A DNA stretch of 64,000 nucleotides from Hymenobacter sp. YIM 151858-1 (GTDB lineage Bacteria; Bacteroidota; Bacteroidia; Cytophagales; Hymenobacteraceae). Within the stretch, counting starts at the first letter, position 1. Each line of letters begins with the position of its first letter. The notes beneath the pieces were generated by a model. The model had not been told where the DNA came from. It searched no databases and saw only the letters and a program-made list of their open reading frames with translations. A program made the translations under genes and the position numbers. The stretch spans positions 372,001-436,000 of the forward strand of contig NZ_CP110136.1 in NCBI RefSeq assembly GCF_025979705.1, in the 5' to 3' direction. Below are positions 25,265-32,935 of the stretch, in pieces.

Positions 25265-25772
25265 GCTCAAAAGAACACAAGGGGGAAGTTCATACTCCAT
25301 AAGAAGACCTATTTCCCCCGTTCTATTCGTTCACTTGGAAGGGGAAATTAGCAGAGGATGCCCCCCTTGCAGCCTATTCCACCGCCCGGCTGTGTTGCTT
25401 GGCCTGTTCACATATTCTAAAAAGGGTAACCCCTTTCACGGCTAGTTGTGAGCCAATAAGTGTGCTTGAAACCCAATCGAATCTGCTGAAAATTGTCAGC
25501 TAGTAAGTAGGTTTCCTTTGTTTGCAATTAGACAGAACTGTGGGCTATCAGCTGTAAGAAGGTAGCTCCCATCGCGGAAAAGTTGCTTAACGTAATGGTA
25601 GTTATTCACCTGATATTAGTTATGTTCTATTAGGATTGGTTTATATTGAATTGTAATTCCACGATGTGCGTTAGGTGCCGCGTCTCTGAGGATTAACCGC
25701 CTACACAGAGCCAGCACCAACCCACCTAGGCAGCCAAGCGTACCGACAGCTACCACCAAGCTATTGCCGCCC
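25265..25772. other. Long A+T-richer non-coding stretch
   Basis: About 500 bases without a convincing frame, RNA gene or repeat. Composition is clearly less GC-rich than the rest of the window until about 25740, where the usual style returns. It probably holds decayed or foreign sequence plus the promoter for the GAF gene. Confidence 0.5.
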
Positions 25773-26306
25773 ATGCCTGCTCCCGAAACCGCCGAACTCC
25801 AGCAAACCCTAGGTAAAGCCACCGAGCCCGAAGCTGCGCTCAACGAGGCCCTCGCCCAAATTGGCCACTACCTGCGCGCCGACCGCTGCTTCTTGTACGT
25901 GCGCAACCCGGAGCAGGGGCGGGGCCGCATCGCCTTGGTGTGGCGCCTCGATGATGCCGTGCCCGACCCGCGCCACCCCTGGCAAGACGACACCGGCGAG
26001 CTGCCCGAGCAAGACCCCTTGTTTCGGGCCGCGCTGGCCGCCCAGCCCTCGGTGTTTGTCGACGACGTGGAAGCCGCCGGCCCCGAGGTGCTCAACCGCG
26101 AGTTCGAGCGAAAAACGTTTGGGCACCGGGCCTTGGTGCACGCGCATATCGTAGACGACGCCCACCAGCTGTGGGGCATTTTGCAGCCCTGCGTGTTCGG
26201 GCACCCGCGGCACTGGACGCCCGCCGAGCGCGCGTACCTGGAGGCGGCGCTGCCCCTGCTGCTGCCCGTGGTGCAGGCCTACATGCAGGGGCGCAGCACG
26301 GAGTAG
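25773..26306 (+). CDS. GAF-domain protein
   Basis: A 177-residue protein that is a single GAF domain. Typical parts are EAALNEALAQIGHYLRADRC, the FLYVR strand, RALVHAHIVDDAHQLWGIL and ERAYLEAALPLLLPVVQAYM. No output domain is fused. The ATG at 25773 was preferred over a TTG three codons upstream. Stand-alone GAF proteins usually act as ligand or redox sensors for a partner protein, but no partner is adjacent. It converges with the CatA-like gene. Confidence 0.75.
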   Translation: MPAPETAELQQTLGKATEPEAALNEALAQIGHYLRADRCFLYVRNPEQGRGRIALVWRLDDAVPDPRHPWQDDTGELPEQDPLFRAALAAQPSVFVDDVEAAGPEVLNREFERKTFGHRALVHAHIVDDAHQLWGILQPCVFGHPRHWTPAERAYLEAALPLLLPVVQAYMQGRSTE

Positions 26307-26327
26307 CCGCGCCCTAGGTGCCGCGGG

Positions 26328-26972
26328 TTACTGGCCGGGTTGGGTGCCGTTCAGCTCGTGCTGCAGGGCCTCGAAAAACAGGCCCACGTGGTAGCCATCG
26401 GCCAGGCCATGGTGCACGTTCACGGCCACGGGCATCAGCAGCTGCTCGCCCACCGGGCGGTAGCGGCCCACCGACAGCTTCGGAATGCTGTCGGGGTGGG
26501 AGTAGGCGCGGGCATGGGTGAGCCCCGTGAACGACAGCCACGGAATAGCCGAAAAGTGTACCACATCGAGGCGGGCGGCATTGGGGCTGAGGCGCAGGCC
26601 GGTGCTCTGCTGCACGGCCTCCATTTCGGCGGCCAGCCCCAGGCCAAACTCGGTAAGGTCGGGGGCGTAGGGCACGAAGGAGAAAGCGAAGGTGGTATCG
26701 GGGCGGGTGAGCGTGGCCGATACGTGCACCGCGTCGTAGCAGTACACTTGCCCGTCTTCGATGCGGTAGCGGAAGGCCTCCACCTGATTGACGGCGCGCA
26801 GCACCGCGTGCAGGTACACCTGAAAAAACGAAACCCCTAGGGCCTTGGCGCGCTCGTAGGCCTGGCTAACCTCCACCTCGGCCACAATACCAAAAAACGG
26901 CTCCTCGAAGGCCGAAAAGAAGGCAAAATGCTCGCGGCGGTTCCAGGTGGCTAGGTCGATGGGCTGCTTCAT
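26328..26972 (-). CDS. CatA-like O-acetyltransferase (chloramphenicol acetyltransferase family)
   Basis: A 214-residue protein, the usual length for type A chloramphenicol acetyltransferases. The catalytic motif HHGLADGYHVGLFF near the C-terminus holds His188 and the structural Asp192. Also present are the N-terminal WNRREHFAFF and VSFFQVYLHAVLRAVNQV. Family members acetylate chloramphenicol or unrelated hydroxyl substrates; environmental copies often have unknown targets, so resistance is not assumed. The ATG at 26972 is 17 bases from the -7 box of the divergent HAD gene, so the two share a compact promoter region. Confidence 0.82.
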   Translation of the reverse strand: MKQPIDLATWNRREHFAFFSAFEEPFFGIVAEVEVSQAYERAKALGVSFFQVYLHAVLRAVNQVEAFRYRIEDGQVYCYDAVHVSATLTRPDTTFAFSFVPYAPDLTEFGLGLAAEMEAVQQSTGLRLSPNAARLDVVHFSAIPWLSFTGLTHARAYSHPDSIPKLSVGRYRPVGEQLLMPVAVNVHHGLADGYHVGLFFEALQHELNGTQPGQ

Positions 26973-26988
26973 GGGGGCGCAAGTTCGG

Positions 26989-26996
26989 TAACTTTG
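26989..26996 (+). promoter_or_regulatory. Candidate -7 box (TAACTTTG) for the HAD gene
   Basis: TAACTTTG matches TAnnTTTG and ends 30 bases before the ATG at 27027. It lies in the short divergent space shared with the CatA-like gene. Confidence 0.5.
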
Positions 26997-27026
26997 CCCG
27001 GCATCCGTACGCTTGCTCCTGCCCCC

Positions 27027-27740
27027 ATGCCCGTTCCCAAGCTCGTGGCCTTCGACGCCGACGACACCCTGTGGCCCAACCAGCCGCACTACGATTTGGC
27101 CGAAGCCCAACTCTACCAGCTGCTTACCCACTACGCCGACGCCGATACGCTGGGTCAGCACTTCTACCAGGTGCAGCGCCGCAACCTGCCGCTGCTGGGT
27201 TACGGGGCCAAATCGTTTATGCTGGGCATGATTGAGACGGTTATCGAGCTGACCGAGGGCCGCGTGTCGGGCCACGAGATTCAGCAGATACTCGACCACG
27301 GCAAGCGCCTGCTCAGCTTCCCCATCGAGCTGCTGCCGCACGTGCCCGAGGTGCTAACCACCCTGAAGGAGCGCGAAATACCGCTGATGCTGCTCACCAA
27401 AGGCGACCTGTTCGACTAGGAAAGCAAGCTGGCCCGCTCCGGCCTGGGCGAGTACTTCGACCACCTCGAAATCGTGAGCGAGAAAAACGAGGACACCTAC
27501 CGCCGCATTCTGGCGCGCTACCAGCTGCTGCCCGAGGAGTTCCTGATGATCGGCAACTCCCTGAAATCGGACGTGCTGCCCGTGGCCCGCCTAGGTGCCC
27601 AAGCGGTGTACGTGCCCTACCACACCACCTGGGTAATGGAGCGCGTACCCGCCGAAGAATTGGAAGGCGTGGCATTTCACCAGATCAGTTCACTGGCCGA
27701 AGTACCCGATTACCTGACGGAACTGGAGCTACAAGGGTAG
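27027..27740 (+). pseudogene. HAD-superfamily hydrolase gene interrupted by an in-frame TAG
   Basis: The frame is open from 27027 to 27740 except for one TAG at 27417-27419. Upstream are the HAD motifs FDADDTLWPNQ and LLTKGD; downstream in the same frame are SEKNEDTYRRIL (with the motif III Lys) and FLMIGNSLKSDVLPVARLG (motif IV). The sequence reads GDLFD-stop-ESKLARSGLG, so a single C-to-T change of CAG (Gln) explains the stop. The full protein would be about 237 residues. The truncated product lacks motifs III and IV and should be inactive. Possible causes are a true nonsense mutation, a sequencing error, or readthrough. Confidence 0.8.
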
Positions 27741-27800
27741 ATGACTCCTGGGTTTACAACCAAGGTGCCATCAGAACACCAGCTCTGCTGTTGGTAATTG

Positions 27801-27903
27801 TGTCATCCTGAGCACAGCGAAGGACCTTACCACGTGAGAACGACCTAGGGACAGGTAGTTGCTATCGAGCGTGGTAAGGTCCTTCGCTTTGCTCAGGATG
27901 ACA
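27801..27903. repeat. Inverted repeat with TGTCATCCTGAGC ends
   Basis: Two 34-bp arms (27801-27834 and 27870-27903, one mismatch) with ends TGTCATCCTGAGC and a CCTAGGG in the spacer. It lies between the broken HAD gene and the convergent LytTR gene. The same end sequence recurs at 48804-48986. Confidence 0.8.
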
Positions 27904-27950
27904 GTTTGTAACTGTTAGCCAAAGCTGGCAGGAGTAGACGTTATCTACTA

Positions 27951-28724
27951 TTACCCCTCCAGCCAGCTCTTCACCGCCGCGGCCTTTTCGCGGCTTACAA
28001 TCACCTCATCCGTAGGAGCGGGCTGCAAATCAAGCTTTAGCTTGCCGTTGAACCACGGATGCAGCCGCTGCACGGCCGATAGCTGGGCGATAAACTGGCG
28101 GTTGAGGCGGAAGAACAGCTTCGCATCAAGCAACTGCTCGAGCTGCTCCAGGGTGTAATCGACGAGGTAGCGCTGCCCTGGGTGCGTAACCAGCGTAACG
28201 GTTTCGTGGCGGCTCTGGAACCAGGCAATGTCGGTGGCCTGAATGGGGAGCAGCTGCTCGCTTTGCCTCACCAAAAACCGCGTTTTGGGTTGCGCAGGCG
28301 AAGCGGCCGTGTTGGCGTTGAGCAGGCTTTGCAGGCGCTGCGCCACCTCCGAGGCCGCCAAAGCGGGGCTGTGCCACTGCCGCAGCTTTTGCAGCGCGGT
28401 TTGCAGCTCGGCCAATTTAATGGGCTTCAGCAGGTAATCAACGCTGTGCGTTTTAAAGGCTTGCAGGGCGTACTGATCGTAGGCCGTGGTGAAGATAACG
28501 GGCGTGGTAACCACCAGCTGATCAAACACATCGAGGCTGATGCCGTCGGCCAAGTGAATATCGGCCAGGATGAGGTGCGGCTCGGGGTGGGTGCGCAGCC
28601 ACTCCACGGCCCCGGCTACGGTGTCGCAGTGGGCAACTACCTGCGCATCGGGGGCGGCTTGGGCCAGCAGGCGCTGCAGCCGCTCGGCCGCCGGGTATTC
28701 GTCTTCGAGCAGGAGAACGTTCAT
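27951..28724 (-). CDS. LytTR-family response regulator
   Basis: A 257-residue regulator. The receiver domain has LLEDEYPAAERL, phospho-acceptor Asp55 in ADIHLADG, and VDYLLKPIK. The LytTR domain (about 155-255) includes RFLVRQSEQLLPIQATDIAWF, TLEQLEQLLDAKLFFRLNRQ and VIVSREKAAAVKSWLEG at the end. The layout parallels the regulator at 23089-23883, so the two pairs are paralogs. The start is unambiguous (MNVLLLEDE). The cognate kinase gene lies upstream across a 146-base spacer that holds an inverted repeat. Confidence 0.9.
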   Translation of the reverse strand: MNVLLLEDEYPAAERLQRLLAQAAPDAQVVAHCDTVAGAVEWLRTHPEPHLILADIHLADGISLDVFDQLVVTTPVIFTTAYDQYALQAFKTHSVDYLLKPIKLAELQTALQKLRQWHSPALAASEVAQRLQSLLNANTAASPAQPKTRFLVRQSEQLLPIQATDIAWFQSRHETVTLVTHPGQRYLVDYTLEQLEQLLDAKLFFRLNRQFIAQLSAVQRLHPWFNGKLKLDLQPAPTDEVIVSREKAAAVKSWLEG

Positions 28725-28734
28725 CCTTCGTTGG

Positions 28735-28868
28735 AATTCTGAATTATGAATGCTGAATTATGAATTCGTGTATTCGGAAAAAGCGGGGCATAAACTCGTC
28801 TCACCAAGCTTGCCTCGGGGCGTAGCGGCTACTTCCAATTCATAATTCAGCATTCATAATTCAGAATT
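28735..28868. repeat. Perfect 32-bp-arm inverted repeat between kinase and regulator
   Basis: The arms 28735-28766 and 28837-28868 are perfect reverse complements. Each arm is made of near-repeats of GAATTATGAAT, much more A+T-rich than the surroundings. The spacer is 70 bases. It fills almost the whole gap between the kinase stop and the regulator start. Confidence 0.9.
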
Positions 28869-28870
28869 AA

Positions 28871-29881
28871 CTAAACAAGCGGTAGCCGTACGCTGAAGGT
28901 AGCTGCCTCGTCGAGGACCTCCACGGGGCGCTGCGGGGTCAGCAGGGCGTACCGCTCGCGGATGTTGCGCAGGCCCGTGCCGGTGCTGGGCCCCAGGCTG
29001 GTGGTGCGGGCGCGGCGGGCGTTTTGCACCGTCAGCCAGCCTTCGGGGGTGGCCGTTACGTGCACGTGCAGCGCGTGCTGGCGCGAGGCCTCGTTGTGCT
29101 TCAGGGCGTTTTCGATGAGCAATTGCACGCTCAGGGGCGCTACCTGGTGCTCGAGCAGCTCGGCGGGTACATCGAGGCTGACTTGCAGGTTGTCGCGCAG
29201 GCGGGCTTTTTGCAGCGCTACGTAGGCCTCCACAAAGGCCAGCTCTTCGTGCAGGGGCACCAGGCTCCGCTCGCGGCTCAGCAATACGTAGCGGTACACA
29301 TCGGCGAGGCGCTCCACGAAGTCCTGCGCAGGCTCGTTTTCGGGCTCGATGAGGGCCGATAGGGTGTTGAGCGAGTTGAACAGAAAGTGCGGATCGAGCT
29401 GCTGCTGCAGGGCCTCGAGCTGAGCGCGCTGGTTGGCGCTTTGCAGCTGCTCGGCGCGGCGCACGTTTTGCTCCCACTGCAGAAAAAAGTGCCGGCTCTC
29501 GTAGCCCAGCTGCACCACCGTGGTGGGTATCAGATCGAAGATGATTTGCCGCACGATAAACCCCGGCGCCAAGCTAAAGTACTGCGGCATGAGCAGGTGC
29601 ATGAGCGCCACTAAGCCAATGGTGGCCAGGCTGGTGTAGAGCAAGCTGCCCACGGCCAGCCACCAGAGGCGCCGGGCGGTTTGGTGCACCTGCGGAAAGC
29701 GCTGAAACAGCACATCCCAAAGGGCGCGGTTGCCCAGCCACAGCACCGCCGTGAAGAGCAGCGACACCGCCCAGTTGACGAAGAACGCCGGCCACGAGTG
29801 CAGCTGACCAGCGTTGCCAAGCAGCACGATGAGGAGGCTAAGCAGCGGTATACCGATCAGGCTAATGCGACGGTCGTTCAT
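28871..29881 (-). CDS. LytS/YehU-type sensor histidine kinase
   Basis: A 336-residue inner-membrane kinase with about four transmembrane helices (about 8-24, 32-50, 72-97, 105-125), a short coiled linker, the His_kinase motif LDPHFLFNSLNTL (His165) and an ATPase domain with VQLLIENALKHNEA and TGTGLRNIRERY. It is paralogous to the kinase at 21787 but slightly shorter at the N-terminus. The ATG at 29881 begins MNDRRIS; a longer start at 29926 is less likely. The stop is close to the repeat that precedes the LytTR gene. Confidence 0.9.
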   Translation of the reverse strand: MNDRRISLIGIPLLSLLIVLLGNAGQLHSWPAFFVNWAVSLLFTAVLWLGNRALWDVLFQRFPQVHQTARRLWWLAVGSLLYTSLATIGLVALMHLLMPQYFSLAPGFIVRQIIFDLIPTTVVQLGYESRHFFLQWEQNVRRAEQLQSANQRAQLEALQQQLDPHFLFNSLNTLSALIEPENEPAQDFVERLADVYRYVLLSRERSLVPLHEELAFVEAYVALQKARLRDNLQVSLDVPAELLEHQVAPLSVQLLIENALKHNEASRQHALHVHVTATPEGWLTVQNARRARTTSLGPSTGTGLRNIRERYALLTPQRPVEVLDEAATFSVRLPLV

Positions 29882-29926
29882 GGCGAAGTGCTGATGGCCC
29901 CTGGGCAACGCCGTGAAGATAGCCAC

Positions 29927-30787
29927 CTAGGGCAGCGAAACGAGCGGCAGGCCCTGCACGGCGTGCCAGTACAGCCAGGCCACTGCCCCGGTATACAGCG
30001 CGGCAAACAGCACCACGCCCAAGGCCTGGGCGCCGGGGCGCAGCTGGGGCAGGTAGCGCGTAATCAGCCAGCCCACCAGCGGAATGGCTTGCAAGGCGTG
30101 CAAACCCAGGAAATGCGCGGCGCGCAAATCCCCGTGGCGGGTGCTCCAGCCCAGCAGGGGCAGGCCCGCGCCGCCATCGGCGGCGCCCACGGTGTGCGCC
30201 ATGCGCGCCGACATGCTGCCGCCCACCGCGCTGCCCACCAGAAACAAAATCAGCCCCAGGCGCATGCCCCAAACCCACGCCGAGGAGCCGTGCGGCCGGT
30301 GCCGGAACATCAGCCAAATGGCCCACACAATGGCAACGGTGTTGATGAGGATAAACACCCCCATCAGCTGAAACACGATGGCATCGAACCAGGAGCTGAT
30401 GTTGAAGTGCGAGGTGGTGCCGCGGGCCGCCTGCAGGTACACGCAGCTGATTTCGATGGCCAGCGCCACGCCCACCAAGCGCCCGATGCGGCGCGCACTG
30501 CGTTGCACCTGGGCGGGCAAATCGGCCAGCAGCCACGCCAACGACCACAGGTACACCACCCCGGCTATGCTGAACTTAATGGGCTTAACCCACACGTTGA
30601 GGCCCGTTATGGTACGCTCATCCAAAGGCCACAGCACCAGGGCTGCCGCCAGCAGCGCCACGTGCAGCCAGCCTGCCCAAGCCAACGCCGGCTGGCACCC
30701 GTGGATGATGCGCAACCAGGTGGGGCGCTTAAGCAGCGCGGCCGGGGCGGCTTGGAAATTGATTGCGGGGGCAAGGGCAGTTTTCAT
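29927..30787 (-). CDS. Seven-helix membrane protein of unknown function
   Basis: A 286-residue integral membrane protein with about seven helices (for example WLHVALLAAALVLWPL, FQLMGVFILINTVAIVWAIW, LGVVLFAALYTGAVAWLYW). A conserved-looking loop, HTVGAADGGAGLPLLGWS followed by HGDLRAAHFLGLHALQ (about 199-235), is rich in His, Asp and Gly and may bind a metal or cofactor. No named family is recognised. The stop TAG lies in a CCTAGGG motif. The ABA4-like gene lies 36 bases upstream on the same strand, so they probably form an operon. Confidence 0.7.
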   Translation of the reverse strand: MKTALAPAINFQAAPAALLKRPTWLRIIHGCQPALAWAGWLHVALLAAALVLWPLDERTITGLNVWVKPIKFSIAGVVYLWSLAWLLADLPAQVQRSARRIGRLVGVALAIEISCVYLQAARGTTSHFNISSWFDAIVFQLMGVFILINTVAIVWAIWLMFRHRPHGSSAWVWGMRLGLILFLVGSAVGGSMSARMAHTVGAADGGAGLPLLGWSTRHGDLRAAHFLGLHALQAIPLVGWLITRYLPQLRPGAQALGVVLFAALYTGAVAWLYWHAVQGLPLVSLP

Positions 30788-30823
30788 GGCTCAGAAGGGC
30801 AGGTTAATTGGATAGTGGTTGGG

Positions 30824-31279
30824 TTAGGCAAGCGTAGTGGCGGCAACCTCGGCGGCCGGGGCGGGGCGCAGCAGGCGCAACCCGGCGTAGAGCAGCAAGC
30901 CCAGCGGGCCAACCAGGAAGGTGAACAGCAGGGCCGGAATCAGGAGCACGTGCGGCAGGCCGCGGCGCTCGGCATCGCGCACTTCCCAAATGCCCACGCA
31001 CAAATCAAAGCACAGGTAATGCGCCCAGCCGGCGGTTAGGGCCCACGGGTCGCGGAACAGGGCGGCTACTTCGGCCAATGAGCCGAAGCCGCCTTCGCCG
31101 CCGTGCGGCCCTAGGTAGTGCACCACCAGCAAGCTGCCATAAGCCGCGGCATAGAGCAGGGGCCAGGCGCCGCTGCGCACCAGGCGACGCGTAACCACCC
31201 AGCGCGGGGCCACGGCCAGCAGCAGCCAGGCCGGCAATATCAGCGTGTTGGCGATGGTAAAGGCGAGTTCGGGCGTCAT
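30824..31279 (-). CDS. ABA4-like (DUF4281) membrane protein
   Basis: A 151-residue protein with about four helices. Features matching the ABA4 family are FTIANTLILPAWLLLAVAP at the N-terminus, LTAGWAHYLCFDLCVGIWE (about 85-103) and LFTFLVGPLGLLLYAGLRL near the C-terminus. Plant ABA4 is needed for neoxanthin synthesis, and bacterial relatives often occur in carotenoid producers. Hymenobacter-like bacteria are pink to red, so a link to carotenoids is plausible but not shown. A TACTTTCG -7-like box lies 31 bases upstream. Confidence 0.78.
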   Translation of the reverse strand: MTPELAFTIANTLILPAWLLLAVAPRWVVTRRLVRSGAWPLLYAAAYGSLLVVHYLGPHGGEGGFGSLAEVAALFRDPWALTAGWAHYLCFDLCVGIWEVRDAERRGLPHVLLIPALLFTFLVGPLGLLLYAGLRLLRPAPAAEVAATTLA

Positions 31280-31309
31280 GGTAGCGGGGCGGCGGTGTAG
31301 TGTACAGTT

Positions 31310-31317
31310 CGAAAGTA
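31310..31317 (-). promoter_or_regulatory. Candidate -7 box (TACTTTCG) for the ABA4-like operon
   Basis: One mismatch to TAnnTTTG, 30 bases before the ATG at 31279. Similar TACTTTCG boxes lie at 9769-9776 (minus) and 46225-46232 (plus). Confidence 0.4.
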
Positions 31318-31480
31318 CTGCCGCACGCGGCCGCGGGGTAGCGCAACCGGGGCGAAACGAACCGCCCGCCGGGTGAACCGTAGCAAGCCGCCGGGCGAAC
31401 CGGTGGGCTAATAATTGGCCCGGCCAGGGTTATTTACCTGGTTTGGCCGGTGCTACCGACACCTAAGCTGCCCACGCCCG

Positions 31481-31488
31481 TACTTTTG
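31481..31488 (+). promoter_or_regulatory. Candidate -7 box (TACTTTTG) right before a GTG start
   Basis: TACTTTTG fits TAnnTTTG exactly and ends only 4 bases before the GTG at 31493. If used, the transcript would start at or near the GTG and be leaderless. Confidence 0.4.
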
Positions 31489-31492
31489 ACCT

Positions 31493-32203
31493 GTGAACCT
31501 GCTCGTCCGCTACTCGTTGCTCGGAGGCTTGCTGGCCATTGGCTGGCCCGCGGCTGCGCGCTCGTTTTCTGCTAGCCCCAACATCCTAGGTGCAGCCGAT
31601 AGCAGCCGCGTGCGGCAGGCACACCGGCGGGTGGTGTTTCAGTTCGATCAGCGGTTTTCGCTGCTGCAAAACGAGTTGGTGGGCATCAACGGCGTAAAGC
31701 TGGGCGTGGAGTGGCGCGGCCGCCTGCGCACCGGCGTGGGCGTGTATTTTTTAGGCAGTGCCTTGCCCACCAATGCGCCCGCACCTTTTCCGCTGCCCGC
31801 CGGCACCGAAAACACCGTGCGCTTTCGCTACGCCGTGCTTTACGGCGAGTACGTGCTCATCGGCACGCCGCGCTGGGAGCTGAGTGTGCCCGTGCAGGCC
31901 GGGCTGGGCCGCTACTACGTGCGCTACGAGCAGCCCGATGGCAGCGTGTTTCGCACGCCGCGCCAGCACATCTGGCTCGTCGAGCCGACCCTAGGTGGGC
32001 ACATGCGCGTGTTTCGGTGGGTAGGCGTGGGCGCCGGCGCCGGTTACCGCCAGGCCCTGCTCACCAACGAAAAGCTCGAAAACGACATCAGCGGCGCCAT
32101 TTTCTACGGCCGCGTGAAGCTGTTTTTGGGCGACCTGTACAAAATCGTGCGGGGCCGCCAGCGCTTGTTCTCGCAGCAAGGGCTGAGGAGGAGTGACAGG
32201 TGA
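31493..32203 (+). CDS. Outer-membrane beta-barrel-like exported protein
   Basis: A 236-residue protein. The N-terminus (NLLVRYSLLGGLLAIGWPAAAR) is a signal peptide. The body alternates hydrophobic strands and polar turns (RRVVFQFDQRFSLLQNELV, TGVGVYFLGSALPTN, YAVLYGEYVLIGTP, HMRVFRWVGVGAGAGYRQAL), as in small 8-stranded barrels. The start is GTG at 31493; no ATG is available before the signal peptide. The last codons (RRSDR) and the stop fall inside a GTGACAG repeat. Function unknown. Confidence 0.65.
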   Translation: MNLLVRYSLLGGLLAIGWPAAARSFSASPNILGAADSSRVRQAHRRVVFQFDQRFSLLQNELVGINGVKLGVEWRGRLRTGVGVYFLGSALPTNAPAPFPLPAGTENTVRFRYAVLYGEYVLIGTPRWELSVPVQAGLGRYYVRYEQPDGSVFRTPRQHIWLVEPTLGGHMRVFRWVGVGAGAGYRQALLTNEKLENDISGAIFYGRVKLFLGDLYKIVRGRQRLFSQQGLRRSDR

Positions 32204-32384
32204 TGAGGTGACAGGTGACAGGTGACAGGTGACAGGTGACAAGGAACGGGTAAAACAAACGGCCGGGGCCGGACGCTACCAGCGTCCGGCCCCGGCCGTT
32301 TGCGATAATGCGAGGGTTGGGCTGGCTTAGCGGCCGACCTGTCACCTGTCACCTGTCACGTGTTACTTGTTACCTCATCACCTA
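32193..32384. repeat. Heptamer (GTGACAG) repeats in inverted orientation around a terminator
   Basis: About six GTGACAG-type units at 32193-32240 face complementary CTGTCAC-type units at 32337-32382. A 22-bp perfect hairpin lies between them. The left block carries the stop of the barrel gene and the right block ends next to the stop of the convergent gene. Confidence 0.85.
32256..32302. terminator. Very strong bidirectional terminator
   Basis: A 22-bp perfect stem (32256-32277 with 32281-32302) with an ACC loop, GC-rich with CAAAC/GTTTG ends, between convergent genes. Confidence 0.88.
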
Positions 32385-32385
32385 A

Positions 32386-32781
32386 TTACTGTTTCGTAAC
32401 GGTTACGCCGGTTGAGGTGCGCGAGCGGCGCATCATAAAGCGCATGGTTGCGCCGGTGGCGCCTTTGCCGTCGAGGTTGTCGGTTTGCAGCAGCTCCCAG
32501 CCCAACGAGCCCATGTAGTTAAGCGCCGTAACGTAGGTGCTGAATACCTGGAGCTTGCCCACCTCTACCTTCGAGAGCGAACCGCCGCCCAGCTTCTCCA
32601 CGCCGTAGCCGAAGTCGGAGAAAATGTCGCCGTTGTTGCGCACCGTCAGCTCGCAGTACTCGTAGCGGGGCGCATCGGGCGCTGCCGCCGTGGGGGCCGC
32701 GGGTTTGGTTTGGGCGCTGGCTACCGACGGGGCAACGGCGCAGGCAGCAAGCAAAAACGAAGCAGCGAAGAGCTTTTTCAT
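32386..32781 (-). CDS. Exported DUF4177-like small protein
   Basis: A 131-residue protein with a signal peptide (KKLFAASFLLAACAVAPSVASA). After an Ala/Pro linker, a compact domain starts at about 39 with RYEYCELTVRNNGDIF and ends with ALNYMGSLGWELLQTDNLDG. The YEY...LN.LG..GWEL pattern is that of DUF4177 proteins, whose function is unknown. It ends next to the GTGACAG repeats. Single-gene unit. Confidence 0.7.
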   Translation of the reverse strand: MKKLFAASFLLAACAVAPSVASAQTKPAAPTAAAPDAPRYEYCELTVRNNGDIFSDFGYGVEKLGGGSLSKVEVGKLQVFSTYVTALNYMGSLGWELLQTDNLDGKGATGATMRFMMRRSRTSTGVTVTKQ

Positions 32782-32815
32782 AAGCAGTTAGGGTATTCGA
32801 GGGTACTAAGAAAGC

Positions 32816-32854
32816 GAAAATGCCGGCTGCTTGGGTCAGGCAGCCGGCATTTTC
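32816..32854 (-). terminator. Terminator after the M49 peptidase gene
   Basis: A 15-bp perfect stem (32816-32830 with 32840-32854) with a 9-base loop. On the minus strand it lies about 80 bases beyond the stop of the gene ending at 32936. Confidence 0.8.
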
Positions 32855-32935
32855 AGTACTGAAAGGGCAGGAATATGGTTGAGCTTAGACGAAAGATACT
32901 TTTTCGTCGTTGGCTTGGTCCAATCCTCGCCTAGG

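Noticed and set aside
26328-26972. Chloramphenicol resistance
   Set aside because: The family fits, but the natural substrate of environmental CatA-like enzymes is often different, so resistance is not claimed.
29681-31039. Long open frame (452 codons) on the plus strand opposite the kinase and membrane genes
   Set aside because: It is antisense to well-supported genes, has His/Gln/Arg-rich composition typical of GC-rich shadow frames, and matches no family.
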